Source: Bolinopsis microptera (Eukaryota > Ctenophora > Tentaculata > Lobata > Bolinopsidae). Taken from it: DNA of 64,000 nucleotides. The stretch's first letter is position 1, and each line of letters opens with the position of its first letter. Shown in pieces: positions 1 through 58,588 of the stretch. A model generated the notes under the pieces. That model did not search any database, was not told the DNA's origin, and saw only the letters and a program-made list of their open reading frames with translations. A program made the translations under genes and the position numbers. Where the stretch lies: contig NC_087076.1 in NCBI RefSeq assembly GCF_026151205.1, forward strand, positions 4,425,902-4,489,901, given 5' to 3'.

Positions 1-1233
1 GAGAATTCTTTAATTTATTTGAAACGCAAGGAAATATTTTTTAAAAGAAGTATAGAGCCTAGCCCACAGACATCTCCACACTATTCTTCATACTAACACG
101 GTAGATCGAGTTCAAAGATTTGACTCTCATCAGCATGACGAACGATTCGCTACTCTGAAAGTGGCATCTACCTTGTGTCGATATTTATGGCCTGACTTTG
201 GATCTGAAGCTTGCTTCTGCCAGGTTAGATACAATATTGGACAATAAACAATGATAAACTTCGGACTTAAAGCGGGATAGGGATGTATAATGGAGGGGGT
301 TGTCTGCACTGTACTCTAGATGATCTAGGATGTGAAGCTTGCTTAAGCCTAGAACACACGAGTTCCCCTGATATAGTAGCAATGGCTAGATTCACTTCCT
401 TCCCACTTGCACTGTTGTTGACTTGTAGCTACAATATTAAATTGATTCGTGGAAATCGGTCTCGGATGTGAAGCTTCCTTAAGCGCCAAACCCTGAGAAT
501 ACTGTATTACTCGAACTTCGAGAATTTTCTAAATGAATCTAGACTAAAGGAGCCAACTTGAATCCATAAAATTTTGAATGCTACATTTTAAAATACCGCT
601 CTATATTTACACCGTTCACCAGTTAATATGGCTGGGAGGATTGGGAGGATTCATATTAGATTGTCGATTGTTTAAGATTAACTTGATATTTTAGCGTATC
701 AGAGCTGAAATTTTGCATGACTATTTCAAATGACTATTTTACATGACTATTTTTTCATATTCCGGGATGTTGAGGAAGGAGGAATGGATAGCTCGCGTTT
801 TCTGCGCGTTTTTTGGTGTCTGAATGCGCAAAAAATAGTCAAGCAATCTTATAGGTAAGAAATAGTCATGGAATCTAGGAATGCGCTCGATTCGAACTTC
901 GAGTCGATAAAATGATGTAACATCGCGTTAGCCCTGAGAGCGACCAATTTTGATTTAATTTTAAATTAATGTGAATATTTTTTCCACAAGAATCTTTTTT
1001 TACCGGTTATCAACAAATTTTGACTAGGTGTTAAATTCCTGGACGCCTGACTATTTGCCACTGGGCTGTAGAGAGAGTTCATACTTTCATACGACAATGT
1101 AATGCATGTTTTCAAATATGCGGGTGTGGTGCGGAGTTAATAAGGGTTAATTTCTATTGATTATTGTTTAAGATACTATTTTTAAAGATACTATTGGATA
1201 CGTGAGGGCACTCCGAATAGAATTGCTCACCTA
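1..1233. other. Repeat-rich flank, no gene seen
   Basis: AT-rich sequence without a supportable coding region. A short motif (GATSTGAAGCTTSCTTMWGCC-like) recurs near 199, 329 and 465 at about 130-136 bp spacing, which suggests a degenerate tandem repeat. The remaining bases show nothing I recognise. Confidence 0.4.
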
Positions 1234-1536
1234 ATGCGGGTTTTGACTCAGCAGGTAAACACTCCTACCCTTTTTAACTGCGAAGTGAAATCCCGGCCGA
1301 AGGCCGGGTTACACTGGTTACATTATATTATGGTTGACACTGTAACTGGTAACAAGGTATTCGTGGCAGCTCGAGTGATCAGCAAGGAAGCTCAAGAAAT
1401 AATTTATAAGGTATTTAAGCATTGGATATCCATATTCGGACCACCATCGACTTTCATTTCTGATAATGGAGGAGAATTTGTAAGTAAAATACAATTTTTA
1501 TTTTCCACAGAAGAATCAATACATATTGAATTATAA
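1234..1536 (+). pseudogene. Ty3/gypsy-type integrase core fragment
   Basis: The roughly 100-residue reading frame contains a recognisable piece of a retroviral-type integrase (rve) core. The first catalytic Asp is probably in IMVDTVTGNK, and the second is in the classic FGPPSTFISDNGGEF segment. The frame then runs into unrelated residues and a stop before the catalytic Glu region. No LTRs, protease or reverse transcriptase were found around it, so it is a decayed fragment rather than a functional element. The start codon given is only the first ATG of the frame. Confidence 0.7.
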
Positions 1537-1559
1537 ATATCCGATAATTCCATTAATAA

Positions 1560-2350
1560 TCATTAAAAGTTGCGTTGTCATTTGTAAAATCAAAAACGAA
1601 AAGCCCCACGCTGAACGCGCGCGGCATTTTTTCTGCAGCTGCCTAGCTTCAAGCTTGTAGCCGCTAACATCAAAGCCGCCGCGCGCGCCCAGTGCTGGGG
1701 TGCATTCTCATTAACAATTAAACTTGGTCAAAGATATTTATATACAATTCCTAAATTACAAATTAAATCAATAATCATGTTAATATGATTATTCAACACT
1801 ACTCGACAACAAACATTTGCCGGCCCATCAACGATTCAGTCGCCGAAACAAAAATCAAATGTTTGCTTTTTCGTTCCGGGGACTGTTTGAACTCAGTACT
1901 ATATCCGACTAATCACACTTTATAATGGTTAAAATACAAAGTAAAAAGATTTTCCTCGATGGGCCGGCATTCGCAACCGCGAAACGTTTTGAGTACGACA
2001 AACGATGACACCACCACCAGCCGTTAATTGATAAGTCCATGGGTGACGGGATAAAGTTAAAGTAAGATGTGTAATTTCATATTGCCTATCACCTATCACC
2101 TAAGTTACTTTGCATATACTGCTTCTAGTTACACGATAGCGATCTCAGTCCCCAATAACGTGTGACCCAACAGAGGGGATTGTGGAAGGACACGTACATT
2201 TTTCATTAACACGTGCCCTGATTACCCCCTCCGTTGAGCTACTATACGGGGAACGTTGACCGCCAGTCTGTAGTCAGATCGTTAATAAATTATACTTTAA
2301 AATTGGTCGCCGGGTGATGGTGTCAGTGAGAGACGTTAAGTTAGGTGAAC
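1560..2350. repeat. Diverged copy of the 57/59-kb repeat family
   Basis: The stretch around 1808-1860 (AACAAACATTTGCCGGCCCA and following) resembles 59249-59300 and the reverse complement of 57500-57560. The stretch GAGGGGATTGTGGAAGGACA near 2174 recurs near 59726. It also carries an internal inverted pair, GCCGGCCCATC near 1820 and GATGGGCCGGC near 1959. I infer an old member of the same interspersed family. No coding capacity is visible. Confidence 0.5.
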
Positions 2351-2789
2351 ATTGGTACAAAAATATAATAATCTAGCAGTTTATCTCAAAGTTAAAATCA
2401 CTATTTGTTAAAGTATACAAACAGTTCTATTCAGAAGAACAAAGTCCGAGAGCAGAGAGAAGATTTGGAGACTATACACGCATATGTGGGGTTTAAATTT
2501 GGTATTAGTAATTTTAGGGTTCGACCGAAAATGTTGGTCGGTTGGTTAATAGGGAGCAGTCACTGTCATTAGAATTATCAGATTAGGAGCAACAATTAGA
2601 ATCAAATTGGACATATTGTGTATTGTGTATTGTGTATTGTGAAATCAGTGAAATCTAGAATGGCGCCAAAATGCTAGCGCGCCTTGTTATGCGCGCTAAC
2701 ATACTAGCTGCTGAAAATAAAGAAGTATATGCATGATAATGTCGTTTGGCGGCAGCGCCTGCCGATACCTGGATTATATTGTGTTTAAC

Positions 2790-3300
2790 TTAGAATTCAG
2801 TGAAATTTTTGTCATTCCATTCAGCACCATACCTGTTTTGGGCATTCATCAATGACTTTTGTAATTTATTCTTAACAGAAGAACAAGAGGAATTAAAATT
2901 AAATGAGCCAATTTTACAAAACTCATTCCACAGCCACGCTGATTTATAGATGAATTGTTTAGTTGGAGAGGGTGTGATTAACATATTGTCTTTCCTATGA
3001 GATACGGTGAACAAAGAGAACATTGAAATTGGTACTCTTGTCTTAATTATCTTAAAAAATTCCATTAGGCAACGTAGTCTATATAGGTTCTCTACAGCTA
3101 GTAATTTATGTTTTGCAAATAGAGGTTTGGTAGACTCCTTAACATAAAAATCGCAACCCAAACGTTGGGAGCCGAACGGTCTAACTCTAGCACATGTTTT
3201 GAATTTGTCTACATACCTTTTATGGTCTCCGAATAGAATTCTTATACATTTCTTCTGAGTAATAAATAGTGAATTTAACTGTAAACGACTGTTTTAATCA
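2790..3300 (-). pseudogene. LINE reverse transcriptase C-terminal tail
   Basis: The minus-strand frame is open from about 3300 to the stop at 2790. It reads as the end of an invertebrate non-LTR retrotransposon ORF2: FITQKKCIRILFGDHKRYVD, then FKTCARVRPFGSQRLG, then NLYRLRCLMEFFKIIKTR, then LITPSPTKQFIYKSAWLWNE. This order is typical of the region after the RT palm. The catalytic YxDD region is absent. The frame continues upstream of the first ATG (3161), so the ATG is not a true start. It is a 5'-truncated insertion, as LINEs commonly leave. Confidence 0.75.
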
Positions 3301-3849
3301 AGCTTGCTCAGTACTGAAAATCAAGATTCAGACATCACCAGCATACTCACCATGATGCAATGGAATCGTAAAGAGACACAACGGCATTTTGGTATAATGC
3401 TTGATAAAATCCTTATTAGAAGAAATGAGATGTGAAATTCTTTGAGTAATACATACGGATTCAGCCCCCACCAACTAGTATTCGGAACAAACTCCTGGAA
3501 CTTTACACCATGAAGGTGTTCTTAAAAAAGTCAGTGATCACCTCAACGCTCTCTCTTTCTGGCTAGACAGAAGTTTGTTGAATTAGAAGCTAACGGCTAG
3601 TTATTGGGCCGCGCTCAGCCTGTCATTCCGCCAAATCTTTATTCGAACATAATAGCCTGGGGTCCCCAGGTAAACGGCAAGCTCAAGAGAACACTTCAAC
3701 AAAGGATATATTATATATATCTTGTGTAGTAAATTTCGTCGAAGTAGCGCGCGCCGCTTTCTTCTCGGAACTTTGGACCGAGGTAAGTTGTAAGTGCTCC
3801 AAAATAGCGCGCGCTGAGCTAGTCCATTAACAACAATGGACATCCTAAA

Positions 3850-4890
3850 CATAACCTACCAGGATGCGCGCCGAGTTGGATTCGTCGACGCAGTCCCGTT
3901 TGAAATGCAAATACTTTACGAGTATCACCCGTTAATGTTTAACTAGCCTGTCACGTGACCAGAACAGTTTTTTGCCCATAATGCATAACTAGACTTTTGT
4001 AGGTTTACAACCTACCAGGACGCGCGCCGAGTTGGACTCGTCGACGGTTTGTAGCGCGATGCACTACTGTGTACTGGGTCGCGCGCGCATCAAATAATGC
4101 TTCTCGCAACCACACGTATGCAGATTGGCGAGATGCGAAGGATTGACATCGTGAATCAAGTCGACGGTCCAATATATAAAACAGATATGGAATTGGAACA
4201 GATATTTTACGAGTATCACCCGTTAACTAAACTTTCCTTGTAGTTGTATCACGTCGTGACCTTCACCTAACCATGGCCATGTGCGGTGATTACCCCTTAT
4301 AGTGAAACGAAAATGGGGGTCACGACTTCACTTGATTCACGATGTCAATCCTTCGCATCTCGCCGATCTGCATGCGAGAAGCATTATTTGATCATGATGC
4401 GCGCGCGCGACCCAGTAGTGCATCGCGCTACAAAATACGCTGCTTTTAGCTGTAACATAATGTTTGATGGTTGGATATGCTTTAAACTTTTCGGACATTT
4501 TCCTTGTAAGTCTATGAGTAAGCTTACCAATTTTTGTTGCAATCGGAGGTCGGGAAGGATACTTAATATCTATTTGTTTGAAGAAAATTGTGCTGGCCGA
4601 AATTAGCGCTAAAAAACCATCCTACAGTTGGCACGCGCGGCTCACTGTCGATGGCGCACTACCTATTGTTAATTTCTTCATCTTGCTCGTTTCTCTTTGC
4701 CTCACGTTGTAGGCCCGCTGCGCACCAATGCGCGGCCGTATCGTGGCTTTTGCCAGGGTATTATTAAATGAAATTGCGATGAGGGTCACGACGTTGTTCT
4801 ATTTATAGGTTTACAACCTACCAGGACGCGCTCCGAGTTGGACTCGTCGACGGAACAGATATTTTACGAGTATCACCCGTTAACAGGTTA
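3850..4890. repeat. Three-copy local repeat cluster
   Basis: A block beginning AACCTACCAGGAYGCGC and ending GGAYTCGTCGACG occurs near 3854, 4010 and 4811. A second block, TTTACGAGTATCACCCGTTA, occurs near 3913, 4207 and 4863. GC-rich (GCGCGC) patches are interspersed. A related segment with TAGCGCGCGC and CCATTAACAA lies near 3740-3840 and 60480-60520. This looks like an interspersed repeat family present several times in tandem. No protein is recognised. Confidence 0.55.
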
Positions 4891-6016
4891 CCTAGTAATA
4901 GTATATAGCGTGCTAGTGCTACTGCTAGTTTATAATTGCTCGCTTCTCTCATGAAGGGGAAAAGAGGAGGCCCGGTGTATCGAAGTTTCCGGTATCCGTA
5001 TAGAGAGGCATGGTGTGTCGGTGTAAATGTAGAGGTTTTACTTATCGATTATTTCATTTTGAAATCCCGTTCCCAAACTAAGAAAAACAATTTTTAATGA
5101 TTAGACATCAATCTAATTCTATAGTCATGGTCGGTCATCGACATTTAATAAAAACATCAAAATATACGAAAAGTTAACACGGTAAATGTGGCCAATGAAT
5201 TTTGATTTTCAGTAGGAACATTGTTTCCGAGAAACAAAAACCTTTTAGCTTAACAACGCCATTTCCAATTTCGTCTGCTCTTTAGCTTTACCGAGTTCAT
5301 TATTATCTTTTCTTGCCACATGGCGAATGTGGCCTTGTTTGCTGCTTACATTATATAAACTGGTTTGGACTATAAACAATAAATGATAAACACCATTACA
5401 TAAACTGAGGAGTGAGAGCACCACACTTTTATTGTTTATGAATAGTGACTGGCAACTGTAACCAATCAGTGGCACATAACGCACCATTTCAACCTAATCT
5501 CCTAAACATAACATCTTTACTATCAACTCAATAAGAAGTTAGAGTTTGACTGAGTGCAAAAAGTTAATAATTAAAATAAGACTGATTTCTTTAGTACAAC
5601 TGGAAAATAAAAATCTAAAGCATGCAGGGCATGTGGTGAGATTTGATTTTAACTGAACTGCTAATAATATAGAAAGTGTTTCCCTTAAAAGTTAAATTTT
5701 AAATGTTAGATAACTTTGTTGAGAGCTGATATCAAGATTTGGATGAGCAGTTATCCATAAAACAAACCTTTTCTTAAATTCGTCTATCAACATTTTTATA
5801 CAAAAGGCTCATTACTCAACTAACGTCACCGTAACATATCAATAACATCAATAACATACAAATTATTTTAATCTCCGTAAAAAAGATAAATCTAAAAAGG
5901 ATCATAACACGGTAAGCCGATGAGGTGAAATATAAAAATAGCCCCATTATACCACGAGACGAAGGTTCCTCCGTCTTCGGACTCGCGCGCGCGTCAAACA
6001 ACAACTACGGTAAAAA
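4891..6016. other. Downstream flank and probable 3' UTR of plexin
   Basis: No coding region is supported. The plexin stop codon is at 6017-6019 on the minus strand, so its 3' UTR lies somewhere here. Minus-strand polyadenylation-like hexamers occur: ATTAAA near 5866 and AATAAA near 5427. I cannot tell which is used. Confidence 0.35.
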
Positions 6017-51873
<45,857 letters not shown>

Positions 51874-51950
51874 TTCTAGCCATCCATTGTACAGCTACAT
51901 GACCTGAAATAATTTGCAAATAAATAAACGTGTCTTTTTTTTTTTTTTTT

Positions 51951-52907
51951 AAACAAATTTTATTTTATACCCACAATCAATTCATATTTAGTTCAAATAT
52001 TTAAAGTCAAAATAACCATTTCACATAAGTGGTTATATTATAATAAAATAATTTGTGATAAATTAATAAATTAATTTACACTCAAAAATGAACAAAATAT
52101 ACACAATTTTTACCTAGTGCAACACTGGTTCAGCGCGCGGCTGATCGAAAAAGTTTGATTTGATTTACTAACTACAGTGTACAGCGTACATGAAAAAATT
52201 ACTTACTGAATCTTTTAATACTAGACACATTTTAATTCAGATGTTGTTCAATGAGTTAGCCACAAAAATGTTCAAATTATGTAGGAGGGTAAAGGACACA
52301 ATTGCTAGTAGTGCTTCTTTGTGCCCGTTGACTACAATGAACATTTTGCGGAGTTTCTCCAGACGGCTTTTATCGGAGTGCGTGTTATTTACTTGGTTAT
52401 GCACAAGCCAGGCCAACATTTTGTTTTTGTGTCAGCCGAGCTACCAGGTTGCAGAGTATTATAAACACTAAACAATTATACACTATACAAATTTGCTAAT
52501 ACAATATCATGCAGAGTCCGATCTAGCTGCAAACGTCAGACACCACAGTTCAGCCGCCAAGTACCGTTTAAGTGAACACCGAAACACGAGGTTTAGGTGT
52601 CATTTTGTAAATCACTTTATGGATGGATAATTCAGTAATTGTTGAAGAAAATTACAGTCACTGCCACCTATAGCGTTATGTCATGGGTCTGATTAACGGC
52701 CAAGAATAAACGTACGTGTGCGCTTAAGAAACCCGCGCAAATGTTGAGGTAGGGAGTAGCTGCGGCGCGCTTTTAACATATATTACGTATAGCGCCGTAC
52801 GGAAACGGCAATATTTAAGTAATTAAGTATTTGTTTACATAAATTCCACGTTTTTATCAATAATCTAGCATGGTCCAAAACTGTTAAAGTTGTCATTATG
52901 CCACTAG
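51951..52907 (-). repeat. Interspersed repeat, inverted copy of 60543-62573
   Basis: This block is the reverse complement of the repeat at 60543-62573 minus the 868-bp insertion at 61140. Landmarks: GGTTCAGCGCGCGGCTGATC at ~52131 against GATCAGCCGCGCGCTGAACC at ~62360, and AACTGTTAAAGTTGTCATTA at ~52880 against its complement at ~60550. It sits just upstream of the first coding exon of plexin. No protein is recognised; GC-rich bits suggest an unclassified element. Confidence 0.8.
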
Positions 52908-53979
52908 AACTTTTATAATTTCAGAATTTCAACAGTTAGTGTCCTACAAGATTTGTCAAATCAGCAAAAACAAGAATAATTGAGACCATAAAAACATCAA
53001 CCTTTCTAAGACTAAAATCCAGGATATCTAACAATAATAAAAAGTTATGAAAAGAGATCAAAGGTTGTAAGGCAGCGATAAATCCTTTTGGCTCAATAAA
53101 ATTTAGAAGCTGTAAAAGGAAAATAAGTTTCTTCTTGGATGTTATGCCTAAAACTCAAAAATATAAGGCTCATTCTGAACAAACACAAATCCTCTGATGC
53201 TCTTTTCTATAGCCATTTGGTGGTTGATGTGATGAGAACAGAATTATTTTTAGGAGTATCTCCTTTAGGGGTATCCCACCCATGATATGTGATGTGTCAA
53301 ATGTAAGTGCCAGTCTTGAGATACACAAGTTAAGTGGGAGATACTAAAAAGTAGGAGAGTAGAATGACAAATAAAAAGTAGGAAAAAAGTAGGAACGGTG
53401 CAAATTTAGTAGTCTGAGCTTTAAGTTTTCAGTGCCTGATCACAATGTCATGTCTGAGGTCAGTATCAGTGATCTCAGACATAAGATAATAATCTTGAGT
53501 GGGGCCACTTAAAAATTTGAAACATACATTTAGCTCCTTGACGGTGTTTTGCTCCACCTTTCTAGGACCAAGAAATAATGTTATGATTGAGTTTGATAAA
53601 AAATGTTTCCAACAGTAAAGTAAAATTTAAGATAGATACTGATCTTTGATGCAAAAGTAAGATTACTTTATTGAACAAAATATCAGGCAAGGAGCAGCGG
53701 CCTGAATGCCGAGCCAAAGGTTTGGTGATAATGTTTCCATGAGTGGAATAATATTTTAGACATAGAAACTGGGCTTTCAATTCTAAGGTGCAACTATTCT
53801 GTTTGACGAAGTATCAAGACAAGGAGCATAGTCGAGGGCATAGCCCCAAGGGGCCGATGGTCTGATTAAGATGTGTGAAAAAGTGTCAGTGCAGTAGGCC
53901 AATGAGCAGGACTAATTTTAGAGAAATGAATATATCTACTATATAAAATGAAGAATTATTTTTGTACGACTCCGCCCAT

Positions 53980-56215
53980 GTGCAAATTCTGCGCATGTGG
54001 TCATTGTAAAGTTTGCTTTGCCCAAATTTGACTGCCAAAATTGGTACAATTTGACCGGTTGAGCTATTCAGTGAGCTAGCATGCCACCTGGTGTTCACCC
54101 TTTGTTAATATTTCACCCAGATGGAAACAAATGTTCACTGGACACTTTAACATGTAATCTATATGTGTTACTCAGCCAATGTGGAGCATATCAGTGCTTC
54201 AAAGTGACATTTTAAAACTTTTTGCAATCTCGTTGGTAACTGAATCTGGCAGTCAAAACAGGTTGAGACTCTCAGAAAAAGGTCCCATCTACACAGAAAG
54301 CCCCGGTTGAGACAACTTTTAATGCTCAGCCTGTGTGCAGCAGTAGCTTGAAAGTTAGGCAATTTTCAAGACCAAAAATCATACGCTAAACAGTCAAGTT
54401 TTTGGTTGAAACTCTATGAACTTATTAGCTGAAACCCCTCTCAAGAGTTTTTGACTATTTTCGATAACACACCATGTCTCAACCGACGTGGAGCGAGGTT
54501 TTGGCAATGTAGAAATTTGTAAATTTTTAATTTATTAGCTTTTCATAATGCTTTTGTTTAGATCTGTAAGATTTTTTTAGCTTGGTAACTCTTACTAACT
54601 CTATTTTGAGTACTGAAACGGATATTTATATTCAGTACACTTCTCTCAACCCTGTGGAGCCCAAAATGGTTAAAAATTTGCCAACTTTTAAATTCTTTCT
54701 GGGTTAAGATAAAGTGACTTCTGTGATTTACATCTTGACTCCTGTATCTATATTTTCACCGTTGATGCAGACTCTTTAGTCGAGAACAGCCTATCTCAAC
54801 CATGTGGAGCAAAAAGAGGTCTTCCTTTTGATCAATCGAGACAACTTTTAAGTGCTTCATGGGATATCATTTTTATTCATTCTAGAGAAAATATGTTATA
54901 ATATTGGTGGTCAATAAACTTACTTCATGGGAACTATTCAGTGCTCAACCTGTGTGGAGCAGAGATGATTTCTGTTGTATTAGATTTTCGAAGCTCACCG
55001 CAGACCAATATGTAGTTGACCAAATAAAGTTTTACTCAGTTTGACTCTATTATTTTTTGTCATTTCTAGCTCTGCTCCACTCTGGCTGAACAGTTCTGGA
55101 ACATCAATCATGGTAAGAAAAGTATTTAAAGTATATCAGTAAACTTTAAATTGCATTACGTACAAATTCGCTACAGATCGACCATCATGGAGCTGGAGAC
55201 TCTTTTTACCGTAGAAAAGCCTGTTGCTCCTCACGGTTGAGCATATTGTCTTTTTCTATGGTGGCATATTTCTCTTTAAAGGACACAGTACATTTTTAAA
55301 CAGAGGGTTTAGTTTTCTTAACTCAAGTTGGCGTTAGGTTGTTTTAAGCTTGATTTGATCTATTGATATTCTATGAATTTAAGCTCTACTCCTCTCTGGT
55401 TGAGCCTATTAAATACAATTTTTCAATCTGTTCTGCTAGTAATTTATTTTAAAAGCTAAAATACTCATTCTAATTTCTCATCCAAGTCATATCAGCCGAT
55501 GAGGAGTCATGTTATGCAGTAAAAGTCCTCTGCTCCACATGGTTGAGCATTACTAGGTTTATCAGCAGTTCCAAAGAATAGAGTCAGGGGGTCTGAACAT
55601 AATCACAAGAAAAAATTATATTTTTATGGCCTGATTAGATGTATTTATCGTTTTTAATCACACTCACTTTCAAAACTCAGTTTCTTCCCAATCAGTATTC
55701 CCAACTAAGGTATAATAGTTTCGTGCTCCGCATCGGTTGAGCAAGGTGTACCATTATTGATTATGTTATCTGGTGCGTATTCCTTTAAACTAAGATTTTG
55801 TGAAAAGACGGAGATTCTACTGTAATGTTTACCCCTGGTTGAGACGAAAAATATGAGGATATTTCGACTGCTCCACACTGGCTGAGGTCCATTTTATGAT
55901 TTGTCAGTGAAAATATTTTGCAATTAACGTCCAGGATCTATTTGTTAAATGGCGATCAAAATAGTCAAAAAGCATAGATTTTATTTAATTGGGGTGCTCC
56001 ACACTTTTTTGCTCCACATCAAAAACCAGGTCATAACTTTTGCTCCACATGAGATAGAAACTTCATTCCAAAGAATTCAGAAAATTCGGAATCTTCAGAT
56101 GAAAATGATATCAGAAAGGATTAAATTGCTCTTTATCAACCTGCTCAAAAATTTAAATCAAAAAGTAAGCAAAATGGGCAAAGCAAAATTGACAATGACC
56201 ATGTGCAAACATTTT
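53980..56215. mobile_element. ~2.2-kb inverted structure with an array of GGTTGAG/CTCCACA motifs
   Basis: The outer parts are inverted: TGTGGTCATTGTAAAGTTTG near 53997 pairs with a diverged AATTGACAATGACCATG near 56185. Between them, a motif of the form CTCAACC-n-TGTGGAGC recurs in the left half (e.g. near 54480, 54645, 54785, 54945). Its reverse complement GCTCCACA-n-GGTTGAGC recurs in the right half (e.g. near 55228, 55533, 55723). About a dozen copies are spaced roughly 100-200 bp apart. No ORF is recognised. It may be a non-autonomous transposon with binding-site arrays. Confidence 0.55.
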
Positions 56216-56356
56216 GGAACTTCATTTATATCGGTTTTGTGTTTATATTGCCGATTACATATTAATAAACTGAATATCTTCCTTTACAATTAATATTTTT
56301 TGATGCGATAAAAACTGTCTATCAGTGCCATAGTACTTAAACATGTCTCCATTTAC

Positions 56357-56655
56357 ATGAAATGTAATCTACTTCATATCAACATGTCCAAATGCTGCTA
56401 CATACATTTTAAACCTGCCTCTGAATATGATGACACCTGTGCACGGACTAGACCATTTGCTACCCTGTTAGATGAATCAAGATCAATATTCATCAATGGT
56501 AAGGTTATTACTAAAGTCAAGGATACCAAATTCTTAGGTGTTGTTATAGATAGTAAGCTAAACTGGATTGCCCAAATGCACTACATCCGTAAAAAACTGC
56601 GATCTATGACTGGTGCAATCTGCAGGATTCGGCACTCGATACCTTCTGAACTATA
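56357..56655 (+). pseudogene. LINE reverse transcriptase fragment, interrupted
   Basis: The frame reads NLLHINMSKCCYIHFKP, then VKDTKFLGVVIDSKLNW, then IRKKLRSMTGAICRIRHSIP. This is the segment just after the RT catalytic loop in non-LTR elements ('N..K..yi.F', 'kFLGv.iD..L.W'). From about 56655 the frame enters unrelated sequence, where the ~1.5-kb repeat family begins. Confidence 0.75.
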
Positions 56656-56696
56656 TTTGCTGTGCGCGTTGTCGGCCGAAACCTGGGAAGTTTCCG

Positions 56697-58205
56697 CTCT
56701 AATATTTCAGACGACAGTGATGACTCATTAAGAGCACTAATTTCGACCACTTTCCCGGTCGAACCATACCAAATCAAACTAATTTACCCACGTGTATAGC
56801 CCATGTCCTGGCGGTGCTGAGCCGATGTAAAACTCTTCTGTAAACTCTTTTGTCTCTTGTTTATATTTTATATTTTAGTTATACTGTGTACTGTGTACTG
56901 TGTACAATAGTTATAGTGTATAGTGTGTAGTGGTTATTTTTGTTATAACGTGTCACTTTATATTTTGCTACCATCGTCAGCCTTGACTGCAACTCACCAT
57001 TCATTGTACTTGATACAGCAAATATCAAAATTAAAACACTGTTTTCGATCTGACGGGTGATGGGCTCTCTCTGATGGGACATAGTTCTAGGGGGTACCCG
57101 GGGTACGAGTTAACGAATAGTGTTCGTGTCCTTACACAATCCCCTCTCGCTATGTTTCTGACGGAGGAGGAGCCTAGGTCATCCGTCTGCATCGCTTAAT
57201 CGAGTTTAAAAATTTAGCCAATTACAAACTTAATTACATGTTATATCAGGTGTAGAGTTTAGCATTCAAATTTTAAATTTTTGACGGCTGACGATGGTGA
57301 GTCGCTACGTTTAATTTGGGACTTTTATAGTCTTAAGTCTCGGAGCTCAAAATGTCTCGTACCACCCCGCCTTACATTACTTCGTGGTTGCCTCGAGCCT
57401 CGAGCCTCGAGTGGCGAGTGCTTACCCATCGAATACACGATTGAAACACTAATTATTTATTAGCATTCTACAGTCTCCAAAACGAAGTACGAAGGTAAAT
57501 TAACTTTGAGCTTTGTTTTGGCGACTGCTTCATCGATAAGCGAGTAGGTATTTGTTGTTTAGCAGGGTTGAAGATTAAAGCAATTATATAAAGTATATCT
57601 CCATCATGATATATGCTAGTGTAAACATACATAATCAATAATACAATCAAATAGTATTAGTAACTCGCTAGATTATAAAAGTGCTTTAAGCACATGTTTA
57701 CGTCAATTATTACTAAAATTAATATACTTTTTGCTTTAATACAAACAACAAATACATGTCACATTATAATTGAGTAGTTGAATGAAACCTGTGCTACAAA
57801 TGTCTACGCATGACGCAGAATTGCGTACTGCTTGATCGCGGTACTGCTGTTCACAGAGGCGCGCGCTCAATCACAAATAAAGAGCTTGCGGTATTTGGAA
57901 TCTGCTCTCCATTATTATATTAATTAGATCGCAGTGCTCACGCGCGGCCTGTACTGCGCGAACGACAGAATTAGTATCTTTTAAATTATTTTGCTTCTGA
58001 AATTTTGGCTCTAGTAAATGTTCCATGTAACTGTAAAATAACAATTAAATAAATCCTGTGCGCGGCGCTTACGGCTGCACCTAAGAATTGCTCAACAATT
58101 GTGGCTGTGTGCGCGGCGTACTGCATATGTTGTATGTGGTTGAATTGAAATTTGAATTTATTTGTGAATATAATATTATGTATTGATTGTTTTGTGGTAA
58201 ATAAA
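56697..58205. repeat. Left copy of an inverted ~1.5-kb repeat pair
   Basis: Runs from AATATTTCAGACGACAG to GTTTTGTGGTAAATA. It is the reverse complement of 58589-60172; both contain the frame MTADDGxSLRL. The two copies flank a fragment of mariner transposase. It contains CTCGAGC triplications near 57400 and a GTGTACT triplication near 56885. Confidence 0.8.
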
Positions 58206-58249
58206 AAATTTTTCTTTCTTACATTTTTTCTTTCTTATAGGCCAGCCTA

Positions 58250-58588
58250 TCACTATGGTCGTTGGTGACGTGATAGATACACCTAAAATTGGCACCTGAA
58301 AACAAAGAAACACCAACTTTTAGACTGTGATTTCCAATCCAGGATAGATTTTGCCAACACATTCCTGTCCAAGCAGAATGCGGATTTTTACTTTGAGGAC
58401 GAAATCTGGTACAACAACGAGGCTCACTGCCACATCAATGGATGCGTCAACTTGCAGAATGCAATTCACTGGGGCTCTACTAGACCGGATGAAGTGGTGG
58501 AGAGAACAGCTTTTCCTGAAAAGGTCACAATCTGGTGCGCCATCAGTTCTCGTGGAATCCTAGGACCTTACTTTTACAAAAAAGAAAA
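58250..58588 (+). pseudogene. Mariner-like transposase, piece 1 of 3
   Basis: The frame at 58307-58590 decodes to mariner-type catalytic sequence: FANTFLSKQNADFYFEDEIW, HCHINGCVNLQNAIHWGS and FPEKVTIWCAISSRGILGPY. 'DE..F.lNG.VN.QN' and 'EKVT.WCA.S..GIiGPYF' are hallmark blocks. It stops at KKENI where the right repeat copy begins; the rest continues at 60173. The single ATG-initiated frame in this stretch is a different frame and is not real. Confidence 0.8.

Noticed and set aside
58351-58563. 70-codon ATG-initiated frame
   Set aside because: Out of frame with the recognisable mariner transposase sequence in the same stretch.
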